From Candidatus Eisenbergiella stercoravium (GTDB lineage: Bacteria; Bacillota; Clostridia; Lachnospirales; Lachnospiraceae): DNA of 64,000 bases. The stretch spans positions 1 to 64,000 of the forward strand of contig DXHY01000011.1 in assembly GCA_019113175.1 (NCBI GenBank). The letters are read 5' to 3'. Both the position numbers and the translations under genes were made by a program. Below the pieces are notes generated by a model. The model was given only the letters and a program-made list of their open reading frames with translations. It was not told the origin of the DNA and ran no database searches. This document shows, piece after piece, positions 8,304-19,050 of the stretch; position 1 is the first letter of the stretch; each line of letters starts with the position of its first letter.

Positions 8304-10289
8304 ATGTGTATGAATACGCCAGTTTTAGACCGTATCTGTATCGACAGAACAGCTCCCAAACCGGTATCTCCGGTCATTTATGGCTGGCACTATGAAGAGA
8401 TCGGGATGATTGGTGACGGGGGATTGTATGCAGAGATGATCCGCAACCGGAATTTTTCAGAAAGCGGAACGGCTCCGGGAATGCAGATAAAGGATGGCTT
8501 ATATCAGAATATACCTCATGCGGACAGGCCGAACTGTCTGCCGGAATATCTGCCGGAGCTGGATGGGTGGAGCGCATTGGGAGAGGGCGTTTCCATCGGC
8601 CGGATTACTCTGGATGAATCCGGACGTGTCTATGCGATGACGGTGAAGCGGGCTGATTCTGAAAAAGAAGGGATATGCGGAGCGGCAAACAGCGGATTTT
8701 TCGGTATGCATACGCAGAAGGGGAAGAAATACCGGTTGTCGGTTTATCTTTGTTCGGAGCCCTCCGGGGGCGGCGTGAGTGTGGGCATTGCAGATAAGGA
8801 GGGATTTGCAACCACAGAAGCCCTGATTCAGGGCATACCGGGGAAGAAGACGCATTATGAAGTGACGTTTACTGCAAAACGTACAGTGGAAGATGGAGTT
8901 TTTCTTCTTACGCCCCTGCAGAGCGGCGGGGTGACAGTTTTCTTTATTTCCCTGTTTCCATGTGATACATGGGACGGCGGACGTTCTGTTTTCAGACGGG
9001 ACATCATGCAGAATATGTTGGATTATAAGCCGGAATTCCTGCGTTTCCCCGGTGGCTGTATCGTACATGGCGTCAATGTGGAGACAATGTACCATTGGAA
9101 GGAAACCATAGAGGATATATCGGTGAGAAAGAGTTCCTGGTGCAAGTGGCAGCCGCACTGGATTTCAAATGGAATCGGGTACCATGAATTTTATGAGCTC
9201 TGCGAGTATCTTGGAGCGGACGCCATGTATGTGGCGCCGTGCGGATTGATCTGTACGGACTGGGCATTTCAGAAGGGAGACAGTGAAGATTTCTGTCATC
9301 CGGAGACAGAGGTGGAGGATTATATACAGGACTGCCTGGATGCCATTGAATACGCGATAGGGCCGAAGGACTCCGTCTGGGGAGCCAAAAGAGCAGCGAA
9401 CGGCCATCCGGAGCCGTTCCCTCTGCGGTATGTGTCAATTGGAAACGAAGATTTCGGCCCGGCATATTATGAACGGTATGAGAAATTCAGCGCTGCCATT
9501 CGAAGCCGTTACCCGCAGCTGAATCTGATTGCGGACAGCATCGTTGGAAACCGTAAGCATGGTGACTGGGGAGATAAACGGAAACGTCTTTCCTATTTCC
9601 ACGATCCTGCCGGGATGGATTATTTCGATGAGCATTATTATGACAGCGGGGACTGGATCTTTGAAAATTTCGACCGTTTTGACGGCTATGACCGCAGCGG
9701 TCCGGGACTGATGTGTCTGGAGCTGGGGCTGAACTCAGAACAACCGTCCGATGTTCTGTATGAGTCAATTTTTTTGATGATGTTGGAAAAGAACGGGGAT
9801 CTGAAGCCTGTTTTCGCCGGAAGGCCTCTGATGCGTAACTGGGATTATGTAAAAGGAGAGCTGAATCCCTTTTATTATCATACGAACAGGGAAAGCTGGA
9901 AGACAGTGCACTATTATGCCAAGAAGCTGTTTCGGGACAATCGGTTTGACAGACTGTTTTCCGCATCCTGCTGCCGGCAGGACGGCGGAGCGGTATTGGA
10001 TGAAGAAACCCTTTTTTCCACTGCGGGGCAGGACAGTACGACCGGGGATATCATAATAAAGACCGTCAATCTTGCAGCGCATTCTATAGAAGCCCGTGTA
10101 GACGCCGGAATCTCGCAGACCGAAGCGTGTATTTATACGCTCAGGAATACGGATGCTCTTCCCAAAACAAAGGAGGCTTCCCAATGCGGAGGGCCGGATC
10201 TGTATCTGGGGCCGATTGACCTTGATAAGCCGTACGCGTTTCCGGCCCGTTCACTGACAGTAATGCGGATTTCCGGAAAAAATCTTTAA
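8304..10289 (+). CDS. GH51-type alpha-L-arabinofuranosidase-like glycosidase with N-terminal sandwich domain
   Basis: PEFLRFPGGCIVHG, YVSIGNEDFGP (acid/base), GLMCLELGLNSE (nucleophile region). Confidence 0.82.
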   Translation: MCMNTPVLDRICIDRTAPKPVSPVIYGWHYEEIGMIGDGGLYAEMIRNRNFSESGTAPGMQIKDGLYQNIPHADRPNCLPEYLPELDGWSALGEGVSIGRITLDESGRVYAMTVKRADSEKEGICGAANSGFFGMHTQKGKKYRLSVYLCSEPSGGGVSVGIADKEGFATTEALIQGIPGKKTHYEVTFTAKRTVEDGVFLLTPLQSGGVTVFFISLFPCDTWDGGRSVFRRDIMQNMLDYKPEFLRFPGGCIVHGVNVETMYHWKETIEDISVRKSSWCKWQPHWISNGIGYHEFYELCEYLGADAMYVAPCGLICTDWAFQKGDSEDFCHPETEVEDYIQDCLDAIEYAIGPKDSVWGAKRAANGHPEPFPLRYVSIGNEDFGPAYYERYEKFSAAIRSRYPQLNLIADSIVGNRKHGDWGDKRKRLSYFHDPAGMDYFDEHYYDSGDWIFENFDRFDGYDRSGPGLMCLELGLNSEQPSDVLYESIFLMMLEKNGDLKPVFAGRPLMRNWDYVKGELNPFYYHTNRESWKTVHYYAKKLFRDNRFDRLFSASCCRQDGGAVLDEETLFSTAGQDSTTGDIIIKTVNLAAHSIEARVDAGISQTEACIYTLRNTDALPKTKEASQCGGPDLYLGPIDLDKPYAFPARSLTVMRISGKNL

Positions 10290-10292
10290 AAT

Positions 10293-10332
10293 AAGGGGAC
10301 TGCTGCACCGGTTTTTGGTGGGCAGTCCCCTT
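10293..10332. terminator. Bidirectional intrinsic terminator between convergent genes
   Basis: AAGGGGACTGC ... GCAGTCCCCTT. Confidence 0.85.
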
Positions 10333-10343
10333 TATTCTGGAAT

Positions 10344-12554
10344 TTAAGAGGGGATATGACTGCGATATTTTCCGGGTGTTACGCCTTCCAGCTTTTTGAA
10401 CACGCGGATAAAGGATACGTCGCTGCAGAAACCGCTTTGTGTGGCAATGGCTGAAAGTGTCAGCTCCGGCTGGGACATCAGGCTTTTGGCGTGATCAATG
10501 CGCAGCCGCTGGACATAATCCAGCATATTGCGTCCCGTTCCCTTTTTAAAAGCCTTTGAGACGTAGGCATTGCTGACATTGAGCTGCTCAGATACATAAA
10601 AAACGCTGAACATGGGATCCAGATAATGCTCCTGAGTAATGGCCATAATTTTGTCCACCATACTTTCCTGTGGAGACGCATTTAACAAATGCTCTGAAAG
10701 CTGCTGAGTGATTGAGTAATATTCGGATTCCAGCTGTTCGATGGAGGAACAATCCATCAGACGGTCCATAAGCGAGTATTTTTCCCAAAGATTATTTTCA
10801 TTGATCTCGTTCATATCAGCAAGTACAGATACTGTATGATCGATAAAGCTGAAAATCTTGCATTTGATGAATGGAAGGGAATAATGGTTATTTTTCAATT
10901 CGTCAAATATCTGCCGCTGGATAATGCGGGCGGCGTCAAAATCCTGATCTCTGAGAAGATTGGAATATTTCTTAAACCACATTTCAAACAGCAGATTGCG
11001 GTCGTAGGAAACGGCTACATGGCTGATCTCTGAATAATGCATCTCCCCCCGTTCACCAAGAAAGCTCATATGATCAGTAATTTTCTGTGTTTCTTCATAG
11101 GCGAAGGCGAGCTGCGTCAGGCCGCGGTGAATATCGCTGAACGCAATCATGAGCTGATCCCTGTAACTGTGGAGAATATCGTTTATCCATTCGTATGGCG
11201 GGCAGGTCGATGCACCAAAGTAAAAAATCTTTATATCATGCCTTCCTGAAAGAATGTGCCATTCCTGGCGGCTGTCCGCGAGAGGCGGCTGGGAAAAAGC
11301 GGTCAAAAGAGATTTGGGAAGGGAATCATATTCGCTGTAAATCCGGATCAACTGTACATAAGGCCCGCAGATCGTAAGATGGAATTTATTCATATATTCT
11401 GTAAGGAGAGAGTCTGAAAGAATTTCTCCATGGATGAGCTTATATAGCAGCCCTTCCATATACAGGCTATGGTTCTGAGAGATCAGTCTGGCAGAGCTGT
11501 TTCGGATATCCATCAGCTCGTCAATGGAGCGTTCTATGCGCTGCAGAGCAGATTCTTCCGACGCTGAGCCGGGAGATACCTTGCTGGCAATGGAAGAAAT
11601 CGGACGGTAGTTATAATTTGCCAGATAGATGCTGAGCAGAAGTCCGCTGAGCAGTAAGACAACGAAACAGATGAAGGCAATCGTCTGACTGTCAGACAGT
11701 GTGCGCGCGAAGTCCAGAGTGGGTATAAAAGCAACATGCAGAAGCGGATATTTGGCGGAAGATACGGCATACAGGGTATAGTCGCCCAAGGTATGAAGCC
11801 CGGGCGTGAGAGAGCCGGGATCAAGGCCGTACTGCTCCACAAGCTCCTGGGAAGAGATAGAGGAAAACAAAATATTGCCGGAATCATCCACTGTGAAAAC
11901 CTCTGAAGACGTGGGAAGATCAGAGGCATCCCGGTAGGGGGAAACGAGCATTGGATCGACGATAAAGGCGAGAGTCCCCATACCGTTTCCGGAAGATCCA
12001 TATGGAAGCGTATAAAGTATGGCAATATCCGAAGCGTAGCGCCCGGTACCGTTTAAGGAAATGCGGCTTCCTGCATGAAATTCATCCAGCAGGGAAATAA
12101 AGCGGTCATCGTTCAGGTGATACTGATTCCAAATCTGGATAGAATAAACAGAGGAATCCGTAATCAGCAGCTCCTGCTGCGGCAGATATATGAATATTGT
12201 GTCAATATAGCTGCTCAGAAATTTATAGCTGCTCAGTTTTTCTATTATGGAAGGGAGATCATAGTGCAGCTGCGGAGGGATATCGCCGTTGCAGGCGAGA
12301 AAGGTATGTATGGCCTGATCGCCGCTTAACTCTCTGGCAAGGCTGTCCAATGCGTCAAGGTTGCTCTCAAGAGAGGATTGATAGGAAATTGCCTCCTTAT
12401 AAGCAAGCTGCCGGGAATAATTGGAAATCGTTCCGATCAGGCTGGATGACAGAAAAAGCAGAATGCCGGTCAGGAGGACCAGAATCAATAAGTAGGAAAC
12501 AAGAAGTTTACGAAAGAAAACAGCAGTTCTTAATTTCTTAAAAAAAGCTCTCAT
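10344..12554 (-). CDS. AraC-family regulator with N-terminal membrane sensor domain
   Basis: N-terminal TM segment, extracytoplasmic region, second TM near aa 290, C-terminal HTH MFSVFYVSEQLNVSNAYVSKAFKKGTGRNMLDYVQRLRIDHAKSLM. Confidence 0.9.
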   Translation of the reverse strand: MRAFFKKLRTAVFFRKLLVSYLLILVLLTGILLFLSSSLIGTISNYSRQLAYKEAISYQSSLESNLDALDSLARELSGDQAIHTFLACNGDIPPQLHYDLPSIIEKLSSYKFLSSYIDTIFIYLPQQELLITDSSVYSIQIWNQYHLNDDRFISLLDEFHAGSRISLNGTGRYASDIAILYTLPYGSSGNGMGTLAFIVDPMLVSPYRDASDLPTSSEVFTVDDSGNILFSSISSQELVEQYGLDPGSLTPGLHTLGDYTLYAVSSAKYPLLHVAFIPTLDFARTLSDSQTIAFICFVVLLLSGLLLSIYLANYNYRPISSIASKVSPGSASEESALQRIERSIDELMDIRNSSARLISQNHSLYMEGLLYKLIHGEILSDSLLTEYMNKFHLTICGPYVQLIRIYSEYDSLPKSLLTAFSQPPLADSRQEWHILSGRHDIKIFYFGASTCPPYEWINDILHSYRDQLMIAFSDIHRGLTQLAFAYEETQKITDHMSFLGERGEMHYSEISHVAVSYDRNLLFEMWFKKYSNLLRDQDFDAARIIQRQIFDELKNNHYSLPFIKCKIFSFIDHTVSVLADMNEINENNLWEKYSLMDRLMDCSSIEQLESEYYSITQQLSEHLLNASPQESMVDKIMAITQEHYLDPMFSVFYVSEQLNVSNAYVSKAFKKGTGRNMLDYVQRLRIDHAKSLMSQPELTLSAIATQSGFCSDVSFIRVFKKLEGVTPGKYRSHIPS

Positions 12555-12997
12555 TTTACTCCTTTCTTTTTCCAGGCAAAAAATGAAAACGAGATAAAAA
12601 CTGAAAATTTATGGACAGAATATACAAGTTACAGAGAACAAAATTGTAGTTAAATTCCAAAATCAGGGGTGAAACAGGTTAAAAGCTGAAAATTGTAAAA
12701 TTGCATTTGATCCCGTACAATAAGCATATAGCATTTGTGGAAAATAGTCAATGTTATACTAAAACATGGAAAATATTTATGCTGATTATATAATACACAC
12801 GAAAGTATATAGGAACATCCATATATATGGGCCTATATATGAATGAAGCGACATGGGATTGAAGCGGCTGGATATATACCATACAGAAAGGACATTAATC
12901 CAGAACGGCGGACATGGGAAGGGAGGAGAAAGAAAAAAAGAGGGAAAGACAGCAAAGGAAAAGAGAAGAAAAAAATAAGAAGGAGGAACAGAAATTC

Positions 12998-14689
12998 ATG
13001 AGAAGATTTCAAAAAGCGGCGGCACTCGCAATTGGTGTATGCATGACGGTATCCGCACTTGCCGGATGCGGCGGACAGAGCGGCGAAAGCGAGATGAAAA
13101 CAGAAACGAAACAGGAGGCTGTTACGGAACAGGCTTCCGGGCAGAACACGGAGGAAACCGCTGAAACGGAGGGAACCGGAATAACATTTCCTCTGGAAGA
13201 ACAGGTTACCCTGACGATGTGGGCTCCATTCAATGTGAATGCAGCATCTGTTATGGAGGATTATAACGGGAGCCTGGTATTTCAGGAAATGGAAAAGCGG
13301 ACGAATGTCCATATTGAATTTATCCATCCGGCAATAGGGCAGGACAGTGAACAGTTTAACCTTATGATCGCTTCACAGGAATACCCGGACATGATTATGG
13401 GCGGAATCAGCAATTATGTCGGAGGCGGGGATCTGGCCGTTGAGGACGGCGTATTTTTACAGTTAAATGATCTGATTGACCAATATGCGCCGAATTATAA
13501 GGCGATTCTGGAATCCAATCCGGAGGCCAAGAGACAGGCGTCCTCGGACAGCGGGATTATGTCGGCCATATTGCCGATGATGCGTCAGGAAAATCTGTGC
13601 TGGTATGGTCCGGTGATCCGAAAGGACTGGCTGGAAGAGACCGGGCTGGATATTCCGGAAACGGTGGAAGAGTGGGAGGTTCTGCTGACGGAAATGAAGA
13701 AAAACCATCCGGATTCCACACCGCTTATTTTTCATCCGTCAGGAGCCTCTGCAGGAAACTCATTCAGAGAAAGAGGATATGATTTTTGGGGACTCTTTAT
13801 GTCTGCCTATGGAATCGGCACCAGTTCCGGAACATTTGGAGCCATGTACAACGACAACGGAACCGTGAAATATGCGCCAATCGAGGACGGATTTAAAGAT
13901 TATCTGGAAGTAATGAACCGTTGGTACGAAAATGGCCTGATTGATGCGGATTATCCCGCGCGTGATATGGACGGCGTGAATGCCCTGATTACATCCGGCA
14001 TGGTCGGAGCGATGGTAGGATCCGTAGATATTGCCTCCAACCTGTTTGACAGCCAGGGGGTAGAATACGTTGCAGCTCCGTATCCTGTTTTGAAAGAAGG
14101 AGATCCCGTACGTCTTCGCGCATACGACGCGGTGGCCTCTCCGATAGGCAATTCTGTTTCCATCACCACCCAGTGCGAAAATCCGGAGATTGCCGTGGCC
14201 TGGTTGGACTATGCGTTCTCCGAGGAAGGCTCTCTGCTTTATAATTTCGGCGTAGAAGGAGACACCTATACAATGGTTGACGGTACGCCAACCTTTACGG
14301 ATAAGGTGCTGAATAATCCGGACGTTCCTGGTGAAACAGCGCTGTTTCTGTATAAGATGCAGGTATTCCCGCAGCTTCGCTGGGGAGCGCTGGCCAATCC
14401 GAGTACGGTAAAGAATACCAAGGTTCTGGAAGAAAAGACGGCATGGACCGAGCAGGGCACGGCAGAGCTGACAATGCCGCCGGTTTCTCTTACGGCAGAA
14501 GAGGGGGATGAGCTTGCAAAAATATTAACCACCACGGATGTCTATCAGAATGAAATGGTAACCAAATTCATAATGGGTGTGGAGCCTTTGGACAAATTTG
14601 ACGAATACGTGAATGAAATGAAAAAAATGAAGATTGAGGATGCAATCGCTATCTATCAGGAAGCGCTTGACCGTTATCTGTCACGTTGA
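12998..14689 (+). CDS. ABC transporter extracellular solute-binding lipoprotein (LplA-like)
   Basis: MRRFQKAAALAIGVCMTVSALAGCGG lipobox; SD AGGAGG at 12981; 12914 start seems less likely. Confidence 0.88.
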   Translation: MRRFQKAAALAIGVCMTVSALAGCGGQSGESEMKTETKQEAVTEQASGQNTEETAETEGTGITFPLEEQVTLTMWAPFNVNAASVMEDYNGSLVFQEMEKRTNVHIEFIHPAIGQDSEQFNLMIASQEYPDMIMGGISNYVGGGDLAVEDGVFLQLNDLIDQYAPNYKAILESNPEAKRQASSDSGIMSAILPMMRQENLCWYGPVIRKDWLEETGLDIPETVEEWEVLLTEMKKNHPDSTPLIFHPSGASAGNSFRERGYDFWGLFMSAYGIGTSSGTFGAMYNDNGTVKYAPIEDGFKDYLEVMNRWYENGLIDADYPARDMDGVNALITSGMVGAMVGSVDIASNLFDSQGVEYVAAPYPVLKEGDPVRLRAYDAVASPIGNSVSITTQCENPEIAVAWLDYAFSEEGSLLYNFGVEGDTYTMVDGTPTFTDKVLNNPDVPGETALFLYKMQVFPQLRWGALANPSTVKNTKVLEEKTAWTEQGTAELTMPPVSLTAEEGDELAKILTTTDVYQNEMVTKFIMGVEPLDKFDEYVNEMKKMKIEDAIAIYQEALDRYLSR

Positions 14690-14695
14690 GTGACC

Positions 14696-14741
14696 GGGCC
14701 TGCAGAAAGCGCCGCCATGTACTTTCTGCAGGCCCTTTTTT
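14696..14741 (+). terminator. Strong intra-operon intrinsic terminator between binding protein and permease
   Basis: 14-bp perfect stem GGGCCTGCAGAAAG/CTTTCTGCAGGCCC followed by TTTTTT. Confidence 0.9.
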
Positions 14742-14814
14742 GAGAGACAGGATCCGGCCGGAAGTGCTGATTCTCAAAAAAGAGCCGATAAAGAAGAGGA
14801 AAAGGGATGTTGAT

Positions 14815-15759
14815 ATGAATAAAGTCAAAAAGAACAAAAATACCGGGGAAGGCGTTGGACAAAGGCTGAAACGGGATATCCGGCAGAATAAATATGTGTA
14901 TCTTATGGCGGTTCCGGTTATCCTGTTTTATATCTGCTTCTGTTATCTCCCGATGGGCGGGCTTCTGATCGCTTTTCAGGATTATTCCCCTACAAAAGGC
15001 ATTTGGGGCAGCGAATGGATCGGATTTGAGAATTTCATTGACTTTTTTAATGACTATCAGTTTCCCAGACTGCTTCGCAATACGCTGACGCTGAGTCTGG
15101 AGCTGATCCTGTTTGGATTCCCAGCGCCGATTCTTCTGGCGCTGCTGATCAATGAACTGCGCGGGAAACGTTATCGGAAGATAGTTCAGACAGTCAGTTA
15201 TCTGCCGCACTTCATTTCACTGGTGGTTATTTGCGGCCTGATCAGCAACTTCACAGCCTCTACAGGTGTGATAAATCAGGTATTGTCCTTTTTTGGATTT
15301 GAACCGAAAACATTTCTGATGGATCCAAAGCTGTTTCACCCTTTATTTGTAATATCGGACATATGGCAGAGTGTCGGTTGGGGCAGCATCGTATACTTAT
15401 CGGCCATTTCGGGAATTGATCCCGGATTATATGAAGCGGCAAGTATTGATGGAGCGGGACGTTTTCGGAGGATCTGGCACATTACCTTGCCGGCCCTGAT
15501 TCCAACGATTACTGTTTTATTTATTATGCGGATCGGAAATATCATGAATCTGGGATATGAAAAGATTATTCTGCTGTATAATCCCACCATTATGGAAACG
15601 GCTGATATTATTTCCACATTTACATATCGGAGAGGACTTTTGGACGCAGACTATGGATTCAGTACGGCAGTGGGTATGTTTAATTCTCTTGTGAATTTCG
15701 TGATCCTTTTTGTCGCAAACAAACTGAGCAGAAAGCTGACCGGAGAAAGTTTATGGTAA
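14815..15759 (+). CDS. ABC transporter permease (LplB/UgpA-like)
   Basis: Polytopic; EAASIDGAGRFRRIWHITLPAL EAA loop. Confidence 0.92.
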   Translation: MNKVKKNKNTGEGVGQRLKRDIRQNKYVYLMAVPVILFYICFCYLPMGGLLIAFQDYSPTKGIWGSEWIGFENFIDFFNDYQFPRLLRNTLTLSLELILFGFPAPILLALLINELRGKRYRKIVQTVSYLPHFISLVVICGLISNFTASTGVINQVLSFFGFEPKTFLMDPKLFHPLFVISDIWQSVGWGSIVYLSAISGIDPGLYEAASIDGAGRFRRIWHITLPALIPTITVLFIMRIGNIMNLGYEKIILLYNPTIMETADIISTFTYRRGLLDADYGFSTAVGMFNSLVNFVILFVANKLSRKLTGESLW

Positions 15760-15769
15760 GGAGGAATTT

Positions 15770-16657
15770 ATGGTTACGAAACGTTCGCCCGGAGAAATTA
15801 TTTTTGACATTGGAAATGCTGTCTTTCTGGGAATACTGACGCTAATTTTTTTGTATCCCATGTGGTACGTGATCATGGCTGCTTTCAGTGATCCGGCCAG
15901 ATTTGTCAGCCATACAGGATTATTGTGGCTTCCGGAAGGATTTTCGCTGGCAGGATTTAAGATGGTACTTAGAACCGCCAGTATTGTAACCGGATACGGG
16001 AATACCGTTTTATATGTGATCGCGGGCACAGCGCTGAATATCCTGCTGACCAGCATGGGAGCCTATGTGCTCAGCCGGAAAAAACTGTATATCCGCCGTT
16101 TTTTATCACTGGCGATCGTTTTTACCATGTACCTGTCCGGAGGTCTGATTCCCTTTTATCTCACCGTGCGTAATCTGGGGCTGTATAATACGCGATTGGC
16201 ACTGATTCTGCCGGTGGCGGTTAATACATGGAATCTGATAGTGATGCGCACATCCATGTCTCAGGTTCCGGACAGCCTGGAAGAAGCGGCAAAGATCGAT
16301 GGCGCAAACGACTTTGTCATCCTGTTTCGCGTCATTCTGCCTGTCATTAAAAGCACGGTTGCCGTAATGGTTTTGTTTTACGCCGTGCAGCATTGGAACT
16401 CCTGGTTCAATGCCATGATTTTTCTGCAGGATCGGTCCAAATACCCGCTGCAGCTGTTCCTTCGGGAAATTCTGCTCAGCGGAAGCATGACGGATATCGC
16501 GGCGGGATCGACTGGCGAAGACGTAAACAATGTTCTGACAATGAACATGCTGAAATATTGTACCATTGTGGTTTCCACACTGCCCATTCTGTGTATCTAT
16601 CCTTTTTTGCAGAAATATTTTGTGAAAGGCGTAATGATCGGTTCAGTGAAAGAATGA
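15770..16657 (+). CDS. ABC transporter permease (LplC/YtcP-like)
   Basis: EEAAKIDGANDFVILFRVILPV EAA loop; C-terminal LPILCIYPFLQKYFVKGVMIGSVK. Confidence 0.93.
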   Translation: MVTKRSPGEIIFDIGNAVFLGILTLIFLYPMWYVIMAAFSDPARFVSHTGLLWLPEGFSLAGFKMVLRTASIVTGYGNTVLYVIAGTALNILLTSMGAYVLSRKKLYIRRFLSLAIVFTMYLSGGLIPFYLTVRNLGLYNTRLALILPVAVNTWNLIVMRTSMSQVPDSLEEAAKIDGANDFVILFRVILPVIKSTVAVMVLFYAVQHWNSWFNAMIFLQDRSKYPLQLFLREILLSGSMTDIAAGSTGEDVNNVLTMNMLKYCTIVVSTLPILCIYPFLQKYFVKGVMIGSVKE

Positions 16658-16669
16658 GAGGATTCTGTC

Positions 16670-19027
16670 ATGGAAGAAAGCATTTTGCATTATATCCGTC
16701 CCAAAGCCCCTTTTCTATGGGCGGATGGAGCCGGCCGTCTGCCCAACAGCTATTACTTGTTCCGGGCGGAATTTACGGTGGAGGAGGACGACAATCCTTC
16801 CAGCCTGTGGATCTGTGCACGAAAAAAATACAGGCTGTATATCAACGATAAGCTGATCGGACAGGGACCGCCGCCTGCGGTAGAGTATGGAAATATCATC
16901 GACTGTCATGCTGTTGCCAGAGAGCTCCTGCCGGGAAGCAAAAACTGCCTTGCGGTGGAAGTACAGGATATGGAAGGCAGCGGGGAAGCCTGTTTCATTG
17001 CATGGCTGGAAAACGCGGATGGTACCCTGTATATGGGACTGTCAGAGAAGGATATTCGGGTGCTTCCGGCCCCGATGTGGGAGAGAAATACCCAGGAGGA
17101 CCGCCAGAACAGCAATGTGCGCTACCAGGAACACTATGACGCGCGCAGCTGCCCGTTTGGATGGAGGCTGCCGGGATTCGACGACAGCCATTGGTGCCGT
17201 CCTGCAGTCCGCGGTCCTCTTGCTCTGATAAAAAGAGAGATTCCTTTTCCTTTGGAAGAAACCGCATATGCGCAGTCTGTCTGTTTCGTGGAGGAGAGCA
17301 TTGCTATTGTAAACCGGGTCAGAAAACAGGATCTGAGCATAGCGCTTTCTTTAGCGGGAAAACCGGTGGAATACACCCTGGTACAGAACCCTGAAAATTT
17401 ATTGAGGGAAGAGGGTGTTTCCCGCTTTGGAAGCAGTACTCTTCATCAGGATCACAGTTTTGCGCTGGATGGTTATTATGATCCCTGTATTGTGCTGGAC
17501 TTCGGAAAGGTTATAACCGGATATCTGATGCTGGATGTGGAGGGCCGGGCAGGAGAACAGATTGATGTTGGGTATGCGGAACGGCTTGTGGACGGGCATT
17601 TTGTCAACAGCCTGGAGACCCTGCATTGTTCAGGCCGATATACGCTGCGGGAAGGCCGCCAGCAATATCGTTTTTTTGCCTGGGAGAGCTTCCGATTTAT
17701 AAAGCTGCGTTTTCGTGACTGTTTTGCTCCGGTGACGGTACATTCAATAAAGGTTCTGAAGAGCACTTATCCGTATGAAGAGAGAGGGAGCTTCCGAAGC
17801 GGCCTGGAGCAGCTGAACCGTGTGTTTGATATTTGCCGGTATACGCTTCGGCTGTGCAGTCATGAATTTATCATGGATACGCCGTGGCGGGAACAGAACC
17901 AGTGGTGCGGAGACTCCTGCGCGGTCACACTGGGCGGCATTTATGCCTGTTTTGGAGATACCAGGCTGCCGGGGAAATTTCTGCATCAGGCCGGAATGGT
18001 ACAGCTGCCGAACGGGCTGATCAAATTTACCACACAGAGCTGGGATCAGGGAAACTGGCGTGAAGCGACTGTGGATTATTCCCTCTGGTGGGCGGACGCG
18101 CTGTGGAATCATTATGAATACACGGGTGAAATCGGATGGATCAGACGATATTGGCCTCATGTATGCAGACTGATTCAAGCACTGCCGGATCAGATAGATG
18201 AAAACGGGCTTTTGGGGGATATTCCTTATAAGGCTTTCATCGACTGGGCTTTCATCGACGGTGTGGACTGGATGAAGGACTATGTTTCCGGAGAAAATGC
18301 ATTTCTGAACGCACAGCTTTTCGGGGTGGCGGAAAAAATGATCCGAATGGCGCAGCTGATGGGGGATTCATACATGGAAAGCGGACTGAAACGCCTTCGG
18401 AAAGGGATCCGCGCCGCTTATCATGAGCGCCTGTTTGATCCGGAAAAGGGATGTTATGCAGATACCAGCTTTAATGGGAAGCGGTCAGAGCATATCAGCG
18501 AGCATTCCAATATGGCCGCCATACTCTGGGGACTATCTGAGGGGGAGGAAGCCAGGGAGATTGCGGAAATGTTGTTTGTGAAAAAAAAGCAGCCCTTCAC
18601 CTTAGCGGAACCGTTCGGAACTGCGGTTACGCTGCGGGCTTTGGATAAAGCCGGACTTATGAATCTTTCCGTCCGGATTCTGAAGGAACGCTGGGGAACG
18701 TGGATGGTGGACAGAGGCCTGACATCTACGCCGGAGGAATGGGGAATGAACGGAAGCTTCCGGAGCGGCAGCTATCAGGGGATCATGCGGTCGTTATCTC
18801 ACGCATGGTCGGCCGGACCGGCCCAGTTTCTTATACATAATGTAACGGGGCTGCGGATTCTTAAGCCCGGATGCGGAGAAATCAGCCTGCGGCCGGCGGA
18901 TATCGGAGCCGATTACCGGATTGTATGTCCGCTTCCGCAGGGAAACCTGATAGTGGAAAACAAAAGAGGAGAAATCAGCTGCAGAGTATCGGACGGCGTA
19001 AAGCTGGTTTCTGTTTCACGCAGATGA
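16670..19027 (+). CDS. Alpha-L-rhamnosidase family (GH78-like)
   Basis: MDTPWREQNQWCGDS...; N-terminal beta domains then six-hairpin barrel. Confidence 0.85.
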   Translation: MEESILHYIRPKAPFLWADGAGRLPNSYYLFRAEFTVEEDDNPSSLWICARKKYRLYINDKLIGQGPPPAVEYGNIIDCHAVARELLPGSKNCLAVEVQDMEGSGEACFIAWLENADGTLYMGLSEKDIRVLPAPMWERNTQEDRQNSNVRYQEHYDARSCPFGWRLPGFDDSHWCRPAVRGPLALIKREIPFPLEETAYAQSVCFVEESIAIVNRVRKQDLSIALSLAGKPVEYTLVQNPENLLREEGVSRFGSSTLHQDHSFALDGYYDPCIVLDFGKVITGYLMLDVEGRAGEQIDVGYAERLVDGHFVNSLETLHCSGRYTLREGRQQYRFFAWESFRFIKLRFRDCFAPVTVHSIKVLKSTYPYEERGSFRSGLEQLNRVFDICRYTLRLCSHEFIMDTPWREQNQWCGDSCAVTLGGIYACFGDTRLPGKFLHQAGMVQLPNGLIKFTTQSWDQGNWREATVDYSLWWADALWNHYEYTGEIGWIRRYWPHVCRLIQALPDQIDENGLLGDIPYKAFIDWAFIDGVDWMKDYVSGENAFLNAQLFGVAEKMIRMAQLMGDSYMESGLKRLRKGIRAAYHERLFDPEKGCYADTSFNGKRSEHISEHSNMAAILWGLSEGEEAREIAEMLFVKKKQPFTLAEPFGTAVTLRALDKAGLMNLSVRILKERWGTWMVDRGLTSTPEEWGMNGSFRSGSYQGIMRSLSHAWSAGPAQFLIHNVTGLRILKPGCGEISLRPADIGADYRIVCPLPQGNLIVENKRGEISCRVSDGVKLVSVSRR

Positions 19028-19050
19028 ATAGTAAAAAAGAAGGAGGGCTT

